From Thermolongibacillus altinsuensis (lineage in GTDB: Bacteria; Bacillota; Bacilli; Bacillales; Anoxybacillaceae): DNA of 64,000 bases. Of this stretch, positions 52,963 to 61,600 are shown piece by piece. The DNA lies in the NCBI RefSeq assembly GCF_004341205.1, contig NZ_SLUL01000003.1:204032-268031 (forward strand), read 5' to 3'. Numbering within the stretch: the first letter of the stretch is position 1; every line of letters starts with the position of its first letter. The position numbers and the translations under genes were made by a program. Under the pieces are notes generated by a model. The model made no database searches. It was not told the origin of the DNA and saw only the letters and a list, made by a program, of their open reading frames with translations.

Positions 52963-53846
52963 CAAAAGCATTGTCCATGACCGTTGTGTTTCAAGCGAAT
53001 TCGTTAAACTATGGAGAAGGAATTGCAAACATTTCTGAATTAAAAAAATTCCATCGCGGCAACGGGGAAGTATACACGTATGCATCGCGACAAAGTATCC
53101 GATATGATATTGTGCGTTTAGGGAATGAGTTGTTCAATTGGAATTTAAACACGGTCGATAAAGCGAGCGGAGTGGTTCAATTTAAGAAAGACGTAACAAT
53201 TGAAGATTCCGTCGAAATGGATTTGTTTGGCTATTTGAAAACAGATAAAAACTCACAAAAGCGTCCAGCAGTTGTGCGATTAAGTCATGCGATCTCACTT
53301 GAACCATATAAAAGCGATTTAGAGTTTTTAAACAACATGGGACTCGCAAGTCGCATTGGTCAGGATGCCAACCTTGCAAACATTGAACAGCATCATAGTT
53401 TTTACACATACACATTGACGATTGATTTAAGTCGTGTCGGTGTTGACGGGGAAATTGTCCTTCCTAATGATGAAAAAGCAAAACGGGTACAACAGTTGCT
53501 CGATATTTTAAAAGTATTAAATCGCAACATTCGCGGTCGCCAAGAGAATTTATCTCCGTTATTTATGATCGGTGGCGTTTATCATGTTGCTAATCCATTT
53601 TTCCTTGGAAAAATTAAGCTTATTTCTACAACACAAGGATGGGCCATTCAAACCAAACCGATTTCAGAAACAATGGAACAAACATTTGCTGGACAAGCCA
53701 TTGGTGAACAAACGCGCATCGGTTTCTTAAGCGGCATTTTTGCGAATGAAGGGGAGTTTTCGGATTTATTTGCCGATAAAGTATTGTCAATTGAACAATT
53801 TTTCCAATACCTTTCAAAACAAATTCAAGAATATTACGGTGTATAA
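52959..53846 (+). CDS. cas7: Type I-B Cascade backbone protein Cas7 (Cst2/DevR family)
   Basis: Cas7 polymerises along the crRNA spacer. The 295-aa product starts TKALSMTVVFQANSLNYGEG, then ISELKKFHRGNGEVYTYASRQSIRYDI, the characteristic Cst2/DevR opening, with SRIGQDANLANIEQHHSFYTY in the middle. AGGAGG lies before the ATG, and the start overlaps the cas8b1 stop. Cst2-type Cas7 with Cst1-type Cas8 defines the Tneap variant of subtype I-B. Confidence 0.95.
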   Translation: MTKALSMTVVFQANSLNYGEGIANISELKKFHRGNGEVYTYASRQSIRYDIVRLGNELFNWNLNTVDKASGVVQFKKDVTIEDSVEMDLFGYLKTDKNSQKRPAVVRLSHAISLEPYKSDLEFLNNMGLASRIGQDANLANIEQHHSFYTYTLTIDLSRVGVDGEIVLPNDEKAKRVQQLLDILKVLNRNIRGRQENLSPLFMIGGVYHVANPFFLGKIKLISTTQGWAIQTKPISETMEQTFAGQAIGEQTRIGFLSGIFANEGEFSDLFADKVLSIEQFFQYLSKQIQEYYGV

Positions 53847-53848
53847 AT

Positions 53849-54550
53849 ATGAGAGCACTGCGTTTGAAGTTGTTTCAGGAAACAGCCTGTTATAAAAAGC
53901 CATTTGCTTCCAAAGTAGCGGAAACTTACCCATTACCGCCGTATTCAACGGTAAAGGGGATGTTGCATGCGCTTATGAATGCGAATGAATTTATTCCGAT
54001 GCGCCTTAGCATTCAAGGACAGTATGAAGCAAAGTTACTTGATTATCAGAGGCACTATTTTTTTAAGAAGAAAGAAATGACAAGTTTTCCACTTGTATTA
54101 GACGGGATTCGCAATCTAAATTTTTCTTATGATAAAAACGAAATTACGACAATGCCGATGTATACCCATCTTCTTTATCATGTCGAGTTACTTATTCATA
54201 TAGATGCGGAACAAGATGTTCTTGAAAAAATGGTTCAAGCGATTGAAAGAGGTAATTGTCATTATAGTTTGGGACGTTGGGAAGATTTAGTCAGAATTGA
54301 TGAGTATAAGTTTGTTCATGTCAGTGAACTTGATGAAGAAAAAGAATTACACTACAATGCCTATATTCCAAAGCAGTTGCTTGATGAAGAAACAAGAAAT
54401 ATTCCTTACCAATTAAATTGGAAATACGAGGTTGTTAACGGCATTCGTCAATGGGAAACGGTCCACGTTGGATATGTATTAAAAGGAACGACAGCTCCTG
54501 AAGGCACTTTAGTAGATGAAGATGGGAAACTTGTGTTTTATCACTTGTAG
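53849..54550 (+). CDS. cas5: Type I-B Cascade protein Cas5 (Cas5t-like)
   Basis: Cas5 caps the 5' handle of the crRNA. The 233-aa product opens with ALRLKLFQETACYKKPFASK and LPPYSTVKGMLHALM, the usual Cas5 RAMP beginning (short beta strand, then PPYSTV-GML). It starts two bases after cas7 and ends 17 bases before cas3. The set cas8b1-cas7-cas5 makes a complete Cascade with Cas6 and the predicted Cas11. Confidence 0.93.
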   Translation: MRALRLKLFQETACYKKPFASKVAETYPLPPYSTVKGMLHALMNANEFIPMRLSIQGQYEAKLLDYQRHYFFKKKEMTSFPLVLDGIRNLNFSYDKNEITTMPMYTHLLYHVELLIHIDAEQDVLEKMVQAIERGNCHYSLGRWEDLVRIDEYKFVHVSELDEEKELHYNAYIPKQLLDEETRNIPYQLNWKYEVVNGIRQWETVHVGYVLKGTTAPEGTLVDEDGKLVFYHL

Positions 54551-54567
54551 TATTGCGGGGTGTGACA

Positions 54568-56748
54568 ATGACCTTCTATGCAAAGTCAGAAACAAAAGAG
54601 ACGATTCGTGAACATACGGATCGTCTTCTTTATAATTTGGAGTTATTAAAAACGAGTTACGGGCATAAACTCGTGCACTTTGATGAAAGAATGTGGGAAT
54701 TGCTTCATCTTGCTGTAGAATATCATGATGTCGGAAAAGCGAATACTGTATTTCAAAATAAAATACGCCATGCCATTCGTGAAAACATTTTTGAAACAGA
54801 TTGCGATGTCGATGTACCGCACAATTATTTATCAGTCGGAATGATTCCATTCTCATCGCTAAATCTTACGAAAGAAGAGAGCCGTTTACTCATTCATGCT
54901 GTTGGCTATCATCATGAACGAGATAAACTTCCCGATAAGGAGATGATTCGTCATGTTTTTGAAACAGATATTAAAAATCAACTTAATAAAATTTCGGAGC
55001 ATATGAAATTACCTATGACGGAAAAACTATCATATCGATTTGTCGACCGTTTATTAAAGCGTTACACCATTCATGATGGAGAACAGTTTTGGAAGTATGT
55101 ATTGTTAAAAGGAATCCTGCACCGTTTAGATCATGCAGCATCTGCTCATATCCCAGTGGAAATGGATATTCATAAGTCGGTCGGCCTAAGCGTCAATCGC
55201 TATATGGAGAGGCAAGGATTTAAGAAAAACGAATTGCAACAGTTTGCAGAGGCAAACCAAAAGAAAAATGTGATTGCTATTGCACAAACAGGTATGGGAA
55301 AAACGGAAGCGGCTCTTTTATGGATCGGCGATGATAAAGCGTTTTTTACATTGCCGCTTCGGGTTAGTATTAACGCAATTTACGAAAGAATTAGAGAAAA
55401 AATGAAATACGATGCGGTTGGACTATTGCATTCCACGAGTGTTCATTATTTGGCGGAAAAAGGCGAAGAAAACTGGGAAGTAGTTAAACAGCAATCTCAA
55501 CAACTATCGATGAAGCTGCTTATGACAACAATTGACCAAATTTTAAAGTTTCCATTTTATTATCGCGGTTTTGAAAAGGAATTAGCAACCATGGCGAATG
55601 CGAAAATCGTCATTGATGAAATTCAAGCATACGATCCAAAAATCGCCGCCATGCTCATTAAGGCGTTGGAAATGATTCATCAAGTTGGCGGTCAATTTAT
55701 GATTATGACAGCTACATTACCAACATTGTACCTCGACGAATTAAAGAAAAGGAACATTATTGCTGAAACGGATCACGCATTTGGCGAATTTATTGATGTA
55801 AGACAACATCGTCATCGTATTCAACTTCATTGCAGAGAGATTACGGATGGAATCAAAGACATGATCACCTTTGCGCAAACGTCCCAAGTACTCGTCATCG
55901 TCAATACCGTGCGTCGTGCCATAGAGTTATATAAGGAATTATCCGAAAATGAACAAAATATTTCGGTTTATTTGCTTCATTCTCAATTTACACAAGAAGA
56001 TCGACAACGATTAGAACGAAGAATTAAAGAATTTAATGATAACAAGGAGAAGGGAATTTGGATTACGACGCAGCTTGTAGAAGCGAGTATCGATATTGAC
56101 TTTGATTATTTATTTACGGAGATGTCCACACTCGACAGCTTGTTTCAGCGGCTTGGGCGCTGTTATCGCAAACGCATTTTAAATAGTGAAAAGTGTAATG
56201 TTCATATTTTTACAGAAAACATTTCCGGTATACCGAATGTATATAACGAGCATCTAGTTAATGAGAGTATAAAACTACTGCAACCGTACCATGGTCAAAT
56301 TCTTGATGAACGTGCAAAAGTGGAGATGGTGAAACAACTGTACGAACGAAAACGGCTAATAGGAACAACGTTTTTACAAGAATTCGAAGCTGCCCTAGAT
56401 ATGTTTGATAACTTGGATCCATATGGAATGAATAAGAAAGAAGCACAACAAAAATTGCGAGATATCCAAAATATTCAAGTCATGCCACGTCGCATTTATG
56501 ATCAAATCGTAGACATGTTCGACACTTATACCGCTTGTCGAAATTTTAAAGAACGGCTTCGTTTGAGAATGGAAATTGAAGGTAAAACAGTGAGCGTCAA
56601 TCGTTTTGTTGCGGAAAAGTATGTATCGGAGCGGCTGCCGAAACCTTTTGATTATATTTATATCATTGATGTTCAATATGATTTTGACCGAGAACAATTA
56701 AGAGGCAAGGGAATTTTGCTGGATACCCCGCTATCTACCTTTTACTAG
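54568..56748 (+). CDS. cas3: CRISPR-associated helicase-nuclease Cas3
   Basis: Cas3 degrades target DNA after Cascade binding. The 726-aa product has the HD nuclease domain first (H16, HDVGKAN with HD at 53-54, further histidines in LLIHAVGYHHE) and the superfamily 2 helicase next: Walker A QTGMGKTEAA (TGMGKT 241-246), DEIQAYD (350-356) in place of DEAH, TATLP (381-385) and LFQRLGRCYRK. Both activities are therefore in one protein and look intact. ATG at 54568 has GGGGTG upstream; a TTG five codons earlier is possible. Confidence 0.95.
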   Translation: MTFYAKSETKETIREHTDRLLYNLELLKTSYGHKLVHFDERMWELLHLAVEYHDVGKANTVFQNKIRHAIRENIFETDCDVDVPHNYLSVGMIPFSSLNLTKEESRLLIHAVGYHHERDKLPDKEMIRHVFETDIKNQLNKISEHMKLPMTEKLSYRFVDRLLKRYTIHDGEQFWKYVLLKGILHRLDHAASAHIPVEMDIHKSVGLSVNRYMERQGFKKNELQQFAEANQKKNVIAIAQTGMGKTEAALLWIGDDKAFFTLPLRVSINAIYERIREKMKYDAVGLLHSTSVHYLAEKGEENWEVVKQQSQQLSMKLLMTTIDQILKFPFYYRGFEKELATMANAKIVIDEIQAYDPKIAAMLIKALEMIHQVGGQFMIMTATLPTLYLDELKKRNIIAETDHAFGEFIDVRQHRHRIQLHCREITDGIKDMITFAQTSQVLVIVNTVRRAIELYKELSENEQNISVYLLHSQFTQEDRQRLERRIKEFNDNKEKGIWITTQLVEASIDIDFDYLFTEMSTLDSLFQRLGRCYRKRILNSEKCNVHIFTENISGIPNVYNEHLVNESIKLLQPYHGQILDERAKVEMVKQLYERKRLIGTTFLQEFEAALDMFDNLDPYGMNKKEAQQKLRDIQNIQVMPRRIYDQIVDMFDTYTACRNFKERLRLRMEIEGKTVSVNRFVAEKYVSERLPKPFDYIYIIDVQYDFDREQLRGKGILLDTPLSTFY

Positions 56749-56764
56749 AGGAGATGGACCGTTT

Positions 56765-57262
56765 ATGGTGAGTGGAGTACAAATGCAATATTATAAGGTG
56801 TGCAAGCGAAAGCTGTGGCTATTTACAAAAGGAATAACCATGGAAAACGAGCATGAACGCGTAGTCGAAGGAAAAATTCTTCATGAAAGGGCTTATCCAC
56901 GATTAGAAGAACGTGAAATTTTAGTCGATAATACATTTAAACTCGATGCGTTAGATGGAGAGTATGTTCGTGAAATCAAAATTTCAAGTAAAATGTCTGA
57001 CGCTGACCGCTTTCAAATGCTGTATTACTTATATGAGTTGAAAAAGCGCGGTATTATCAAAAAAGGGTTAATTAGCTATACAAAAGAGCGGAAAATCGAA
57101 GAAGTTGAGCTGACAGAAAAAGACGAAAAAGCGATTGAAAAGGCGATAAAGGAGATACACGCAATTTTGCAACAACCCCATCCGCCATCTCTAAAGAAAC
57201 TGCCGTACTGCTCAAAATGTGCGTATTATGAATTTTGCTACGCGTTAGAAGGTGATGAATAA
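56765..57262 (+). CDS. cas4: CRISPR adaptation exonuclease Cas4
   Basis: Cas4 trims prespacers and sets PAM-dependent orientation with Cas1-Cas2. The 165-aa product keeps all key residues: C13 in YYKVCKRKLWLF, H40, D61, E70 and K72 (VREIKIS) of the RecB-like nuclease, and C149, C152, C158 (YCSKCAYYEFC) completing the iron-sulfur site. GAGGAGA precedes the ATG. The stop is directly followed by the cas1 ATG. Confidence 0.95.
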   Translation: MVSGVQMQYYKVCKRKLWLFTKGITMENEHERVVEGKILHERAYPRLEEREILVDNTFKLDALDGEYVREIKISSKMSDADRFQMLYYLYELKKRGIIKKGLISYTKERKIEEVELTEKDEKAIEKAIKEIHAILQQPHPPSLKKLPYCSKCAYYEFCYALEGDE

Positions 57263-58246
57263 ATGTTGCGCGACCACTATATTTTTTCAAACGGAAGATT
57301 AAAGAGGAAAGATAATACAATTTATTTTTTTGACCAAGAAGAAAATAAGAAGAGTCTTTCAGTTCATCAAACGGATAATCTTTATGTGTTTGGAGAGGTC
57401 GACTTAAATTCATCTTTGTTAAATTTTTTGAGCCAACATGATATTCATTTACACATTTTTAACTATTACGGATTTTATGCTGGAACGTTTTGTCCGCGGA
57501 ATAAAAAGGCGTCTGGTTTTACAGTTGTTCAGCAAAGTGCTCATTATCTCGATTTAGAAAAGCGCTTATATGTGGCTAAAGCGTTTTTGCGAAGTGCGGT
57601 TCATCATATGTTACGGAATATTCGCAGACATAAAGAGAAAACAGAAGAATACGTAGAACGAATAGAAATCGAAGTGCAAAAAATAGAAACAGCCAAATCG
57701 ATTCAAGAACTAATGGGCATTGAGGGACGTATCCGTCAACATTACTACCAATCGTTTAATGCAATTTTAAAGAACGACTTTATTTTTGAAAAAAGAACAA
57801 AGCAGCCTCCCCAAGATCCGTTAAATGCCCTTATATCATTTGGAAATACGCTTTGCTATACAACAGTTTTGTCTGAGATTTACAAAACTCAACTCGATCC
57901 GACGGTGAGTTTTTTACATGAGCCGTCGACGAAGCGTTTCTCTTTGTGCTTAGATTTAGCTGAAATTTTCAAACCGCTTATCGTTGATGCTGTCATTATC
58001 TCTTGTATTAATAATCGGATCATTACGAAAAAGCATTTTGAGTTTATGGAGGGCATGGTTTTTTTAAATGAAGAAGGAAAGAAGAAGTTTATTAAGGAAT
58101 GGGATGATAAATTATCGACCTCCGTCCAACATCGCAAGTTGAAGCGAAAAGTAAGCTATCGCTATTTCATAAGGCTTGAGTGCTATAAACTGATTAAACA
58201 TTTTATTGGAGACGAGCCGTACAAACCATTGAAAGCGTGGTGGTAG
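57263..58246 (+). CDS. cas1: CRISPR integrase Cas1 (type I-B)
   Basis: Cas1 joins new spacers into the array at the leader end. The 327-aa product has an N-terminal beta domain (IFSNGRLKRKDNTIYF) and the helical catalytic domain with metal ligands E154 (MGIEGRIRQ), H219 (FLHEPSTKRFSL) and E234 (DLAEIFKPL), all present. It abuts cas4 with no gap and precedes cas2 by two bases. Confidence 0.97.
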   Translation: MLRDHYIFSNGRLKRKDNTIYFFDQEENKKSLSVHQTDNLYVFGEVDLNSSLLNFLSQHDIHLHIFNYYGFYAGTFCPRNKKASGFTVVQQSAHYLDLEKRLYVAKAFLRSAVHHMLRNIRRHKEKTEEYVERIEIEVQKIETAKSIQELMGIEGRIRQHYYQSFNAILKNDFIFEKRTKQPPQDPLNALISFGNTLCYTTVLSEIYKTQLDPTVSFLHEPSTKRFSLCLDLAEIFKPLIVDAVIISCINNRIITKKHFEFMEGMVFLNEEGKKKFIKEWDDKLSTSVQHRKLKRKVSYRYFIRLECYKLIKHFIGDEPYKPLKAWW

Positions 58247-58248
58247 CG

Positions 58249-58512
58249 ATGTTTGTTATTATTACCTATGATGTAGGAGAGAAGCGAGTAAATAAAGTAT
58301 GTAAAAAGTTGAGAGAATATTTAACGTGGACGCAAAATTCGGTGTTTGAAGGCGAGATTTCAAAAAGTTTGTTGATGAGATGCTTATATGAACTCGAGTT
58401 AATTATGGACAAAGAGGAAGACTCTATTTATATTTATCAAGTGGCAAATCCAAAAAATATTAAAAAGCAAGTGTTTGGGCAAGAAAAGAACTTTGATGAG
58501 TTATTTATCTAA
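58249..58512 (+). CDS. cas2: CRISPR integrase subunit Cas2
   Basis: Cas2 bridges two Cas1 dimers in the spacer-integration complex. The 87-aa ferredoxin-like protein starts MFVIITYDVGEKRVNKV with the conserved Asp at residue 8, then REYLTWTQNSVFEGEI, and ends with a short tail. ATG at 58249 is preferred to a GTG four codons upstream, which overlaps the cas1 stop. The leader begins right after its stop codon. Confidence 0.96.
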   Translation: MFVIITYDVGEKRVNKVCKKLREYLTWTQNSVFEGEISKSLLMRCLYELELIMDKEEDSIYIYQVANPKNIKKQVFGQEKNFDELFI

Positions 58513-58699
58513 AAGTTGCAGTAAACCATCGTTTTTGTGAAGTAAGTGAAAATGATTGATATATCAACAAAAATCGCTTGTTTTTGTACTAATGCAAAAA
58601 CACAACTGCCGCTTTGCTGCAAATGTTAACATGTTGGTGTTATCAATGATTCAAGAAAAATATTGATACATCAATATTTTGTGCTGTTGTTAAAACAGG
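58513..58699 (+). promoter_or_regulatory. CRISPR leader
   Basis: An AT-rich non-coding stretch between cas2 and the first repeat. It contains TTGATATATCAA (58556-58567), GTTTTTG...CAAAAAC as an inverted repeat, and an 11+11-bp perfect palindrome (58657-58680) that includes TTGATACATCAA. The array promoter should lie here but no clear -35/-10 pair is seen. Leader placement next to cas2 and the repeat 3' end ATATAAAG, which resembles the common ATTGAAAG/C crRNA handle, both say the array is read on the + strand. Confidence 0.8.
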
Positions 58700-61600
58700 G
58701 TTTTATCTGAACGTAGTGGGATATAAAGAAAATCCCGCTCGATCTCGATAAGGTTGTTAATCAGTTTTATCTGAACGTAGTGGGATATAAAGATAATCCT
58801 AGTTCGATTGATGATAAACGAAAATCTAAGGTTTTATCTGAACGTAGTGGGATATAAAGAAAACACCTACTTTCATTGTTGTTGTTCACCACCTGTTTTA
58901 TCTGAACGTAGTGGGATATAAAGGTAGATGAAGTTTCGGAATCACATAGCCGGTGTCAGCGTTTTATCTGAACGTAGTGGGATATAAAGGGGCAAGAACT
59001 TCTTTAACCATCTGTTCTACAACTAAGTTTTATCTGAACGTAGTGGGATATAAAGGAATCATTTCTAAATTTTCCATTTGACCCAACCCGTTTTATCTGA
59101 ACGTAGTGGGATATAAAGGACTCTGATCCTGAGCCAAATCTTGAGCCAAATCCTGAGTTTTATCTGAACGTAGTGGGATATAAAGATGCCTACGCCTACT
59201 ACAACTAAAAGCAAGTCATCAAATGTTTTATCTGAACGTAGTGGGATATAAAGAAGAATCGTAATGGTTCCAAAACTTTCTTATATAGCTCGTTTTATCT
59301 GAACGTAGTGGGATATAAAGCTTCTGGAATCATTATAATGCTCTTGTTCAAGCTTCGTTTTATCTGAACGTAGTGGGATATAAAGATCGTCGCCCAGTCC
59401 GTAAAAGACATAGACTGTTTCGCAAGTTTTATCTGAACGTAGTGGGATATAAAGGCGAATTTATCAAACGGATCAACGAAGCGGACGGGACAGGTTTTAT
59501 CTGAACGTAGTGGGATATAAAGTATTGTCGGGTAGCTGATTGCAATAATGAGTATTCTTCGGTTTTATCTGAACGTAGTGGGATATAAAGCGGCCTATAC
59601 GTGAAAGCGCAAATTTTTGACACGACCGCGTTTTATCTGAACGTAGTGGGATATAAAGAAACTGGTGAGAGTCCAAGGCAGGAAATAGAATAAGAAGGTT
59701 TTATCTGAACGTAGTGGGATATAAAGGGAATAGTTCTTCGAAGCAAAACCGTATATGGTCGAAGTTTTATCTGAACGTAGTGGGATATAAAGAAAGAATT
59801 GACATTAATAAATTGCCTAGAATGAAGAGTTTTATCTGAACGTAGTGGGATATAAAGGCGCCTTACAGGCGATGCGGGAGCTTACAGGCGAAGCGAGAGT
59901 TTTATCTGAACGTAGTGGGATATAAAGTTGATATATTGGTTTGAGAATATTGCTGGAGTCTGGGTTTTATCTGAACGTAGTGGGATATAAAGAGTCGAAC
60001 ATGTCTACCCTATCGTCTTATATAGGAAAAGGTTTTATCTGAACGTAGTGGGATATAAAGACTTTTGGCGACTTGATCCTGCGACAGGTAATTTCCAGGT
60101 TTTATCTGAACGTAGTGGGATATAAAGCCGCAAAAGAAAAAGCGTATTGCAAAAGAGTGGGTGGAGTTTTATCTGAACGTAGTGGGATATAAAGTCGACT
60201 AACTTCAATAACAATCCCTTTGGTATTTCTACGTTTTATCTGAACGTAGTGGGATATAAAGTTTTTAATGACGTGATAGACGGCGTTTGTGTCTTTTTTA
60301 GTTTTATCTGAACGTAGTGGGATATAAAGGATGAATACAAGCGATTAATTCAGTTGAAATATTGGACAAGTTTTATCTGAACGTAGTGGGATATAAAGGT
60401 ACTATATGATAAATGCATACAACTAATAAAAACACGTTTTATCTGAACGTAGTGGGATATAAAGATGTCGACCACGTTTTTCATGCCATTCAAACCAATG
60501 GTTTTATCTGAACGTAGTGGGATATAAAGCTATTCAGGATTAAAACGTTAAATTTCATTCACAATAGTTTTATCTGAACGTAGTGGGATATAAAGATTAC
60601 AACACAAATACAAAAATTAAAAGAAATTGGGAAGTTTTATCTGAACGTAGTGGGATATAAAGAAGAAAACAGCAGAAAATCCGCATTTCAAAAGCAAATA
60701 CAGTTTTATCTGAACGTAGTGGGATATAAAGTTGGAAGTTTCAGCGCTTCTGATTCGATGAACTCACCGCGTTTTATCTGAACGTAGTGGGATATAAAGT
60801 GAAATGTCCGCAAAATCACTTCTTACTCGTATGATATGGTTTTATCTGAACGTAGTGGGATATAAAGTTGAAAAATTAAAATCGTTAGCAAACCATAACG
60901 ATATCGTTTTATCTGAACGTAGTGGGATATAAAGCTAGATAGGTCGGAGACGAAGGTTTTGATTGTTGATGAAGTTTTATCTGAACGTAGTGGGATATAA
61001 AGTAAACTTCGCTGTTCTAACCCACTCAAAAGCCGCATTGTTTTATCTGAACGTAGTGGGATATAAAGCGCTAAAAAGGAATCTCAATTTTATGTCCGCA
61101 TTTCACGGTTTTATCTGAACGTAGTGGGATATAAAGCATCAAAAACGATCAGCGCGCTAGACTCTTTTTTGTTCGTTTTATCTGAACGTAGTGGGATATA
61201 AAGAAATATTTGATCGTAAAGGAAAATAATTCCAATCGTGTTTTATCTGAACGTAGTGGGATATAAAGTTTTATTTTTTATCTTTCTATATTCATTTAAC
61301 GGCAATTGTTTTATCTGAACGTAGTGGGATATAAAGTAATCGTTCATTTTTATTTCTCTATACATTTGTATTTCTGTTTTATCTGAACGTAGTGGGATAT
61401 AAAGAGACAAAACAGGCATTGAGATTGACAGACGTTTCTATAGTTTTATCTGAACGTAGTGGGATATAAAGACCATAACATTTTCAGCAACAGAGCCAGC
61501 AACAATGTTTTATCTGAACGTAGTGGGATATAAAGCATACAGTTCGATGATGTAGGGACTGCAACAGTCGGTTTTATCTGAACGTAGTGGGATATAAAGC

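Noticed and set aside
59429..59623. Minus-strand reading frame through the array, with repeated YIPLRSDKT and ISHYVQIK peptides
   Set aside because: It is the reverse of the CRISPR repeats read in two frames; similar frames occur at 60823-61038, 61574-61762 and 62359-62553.
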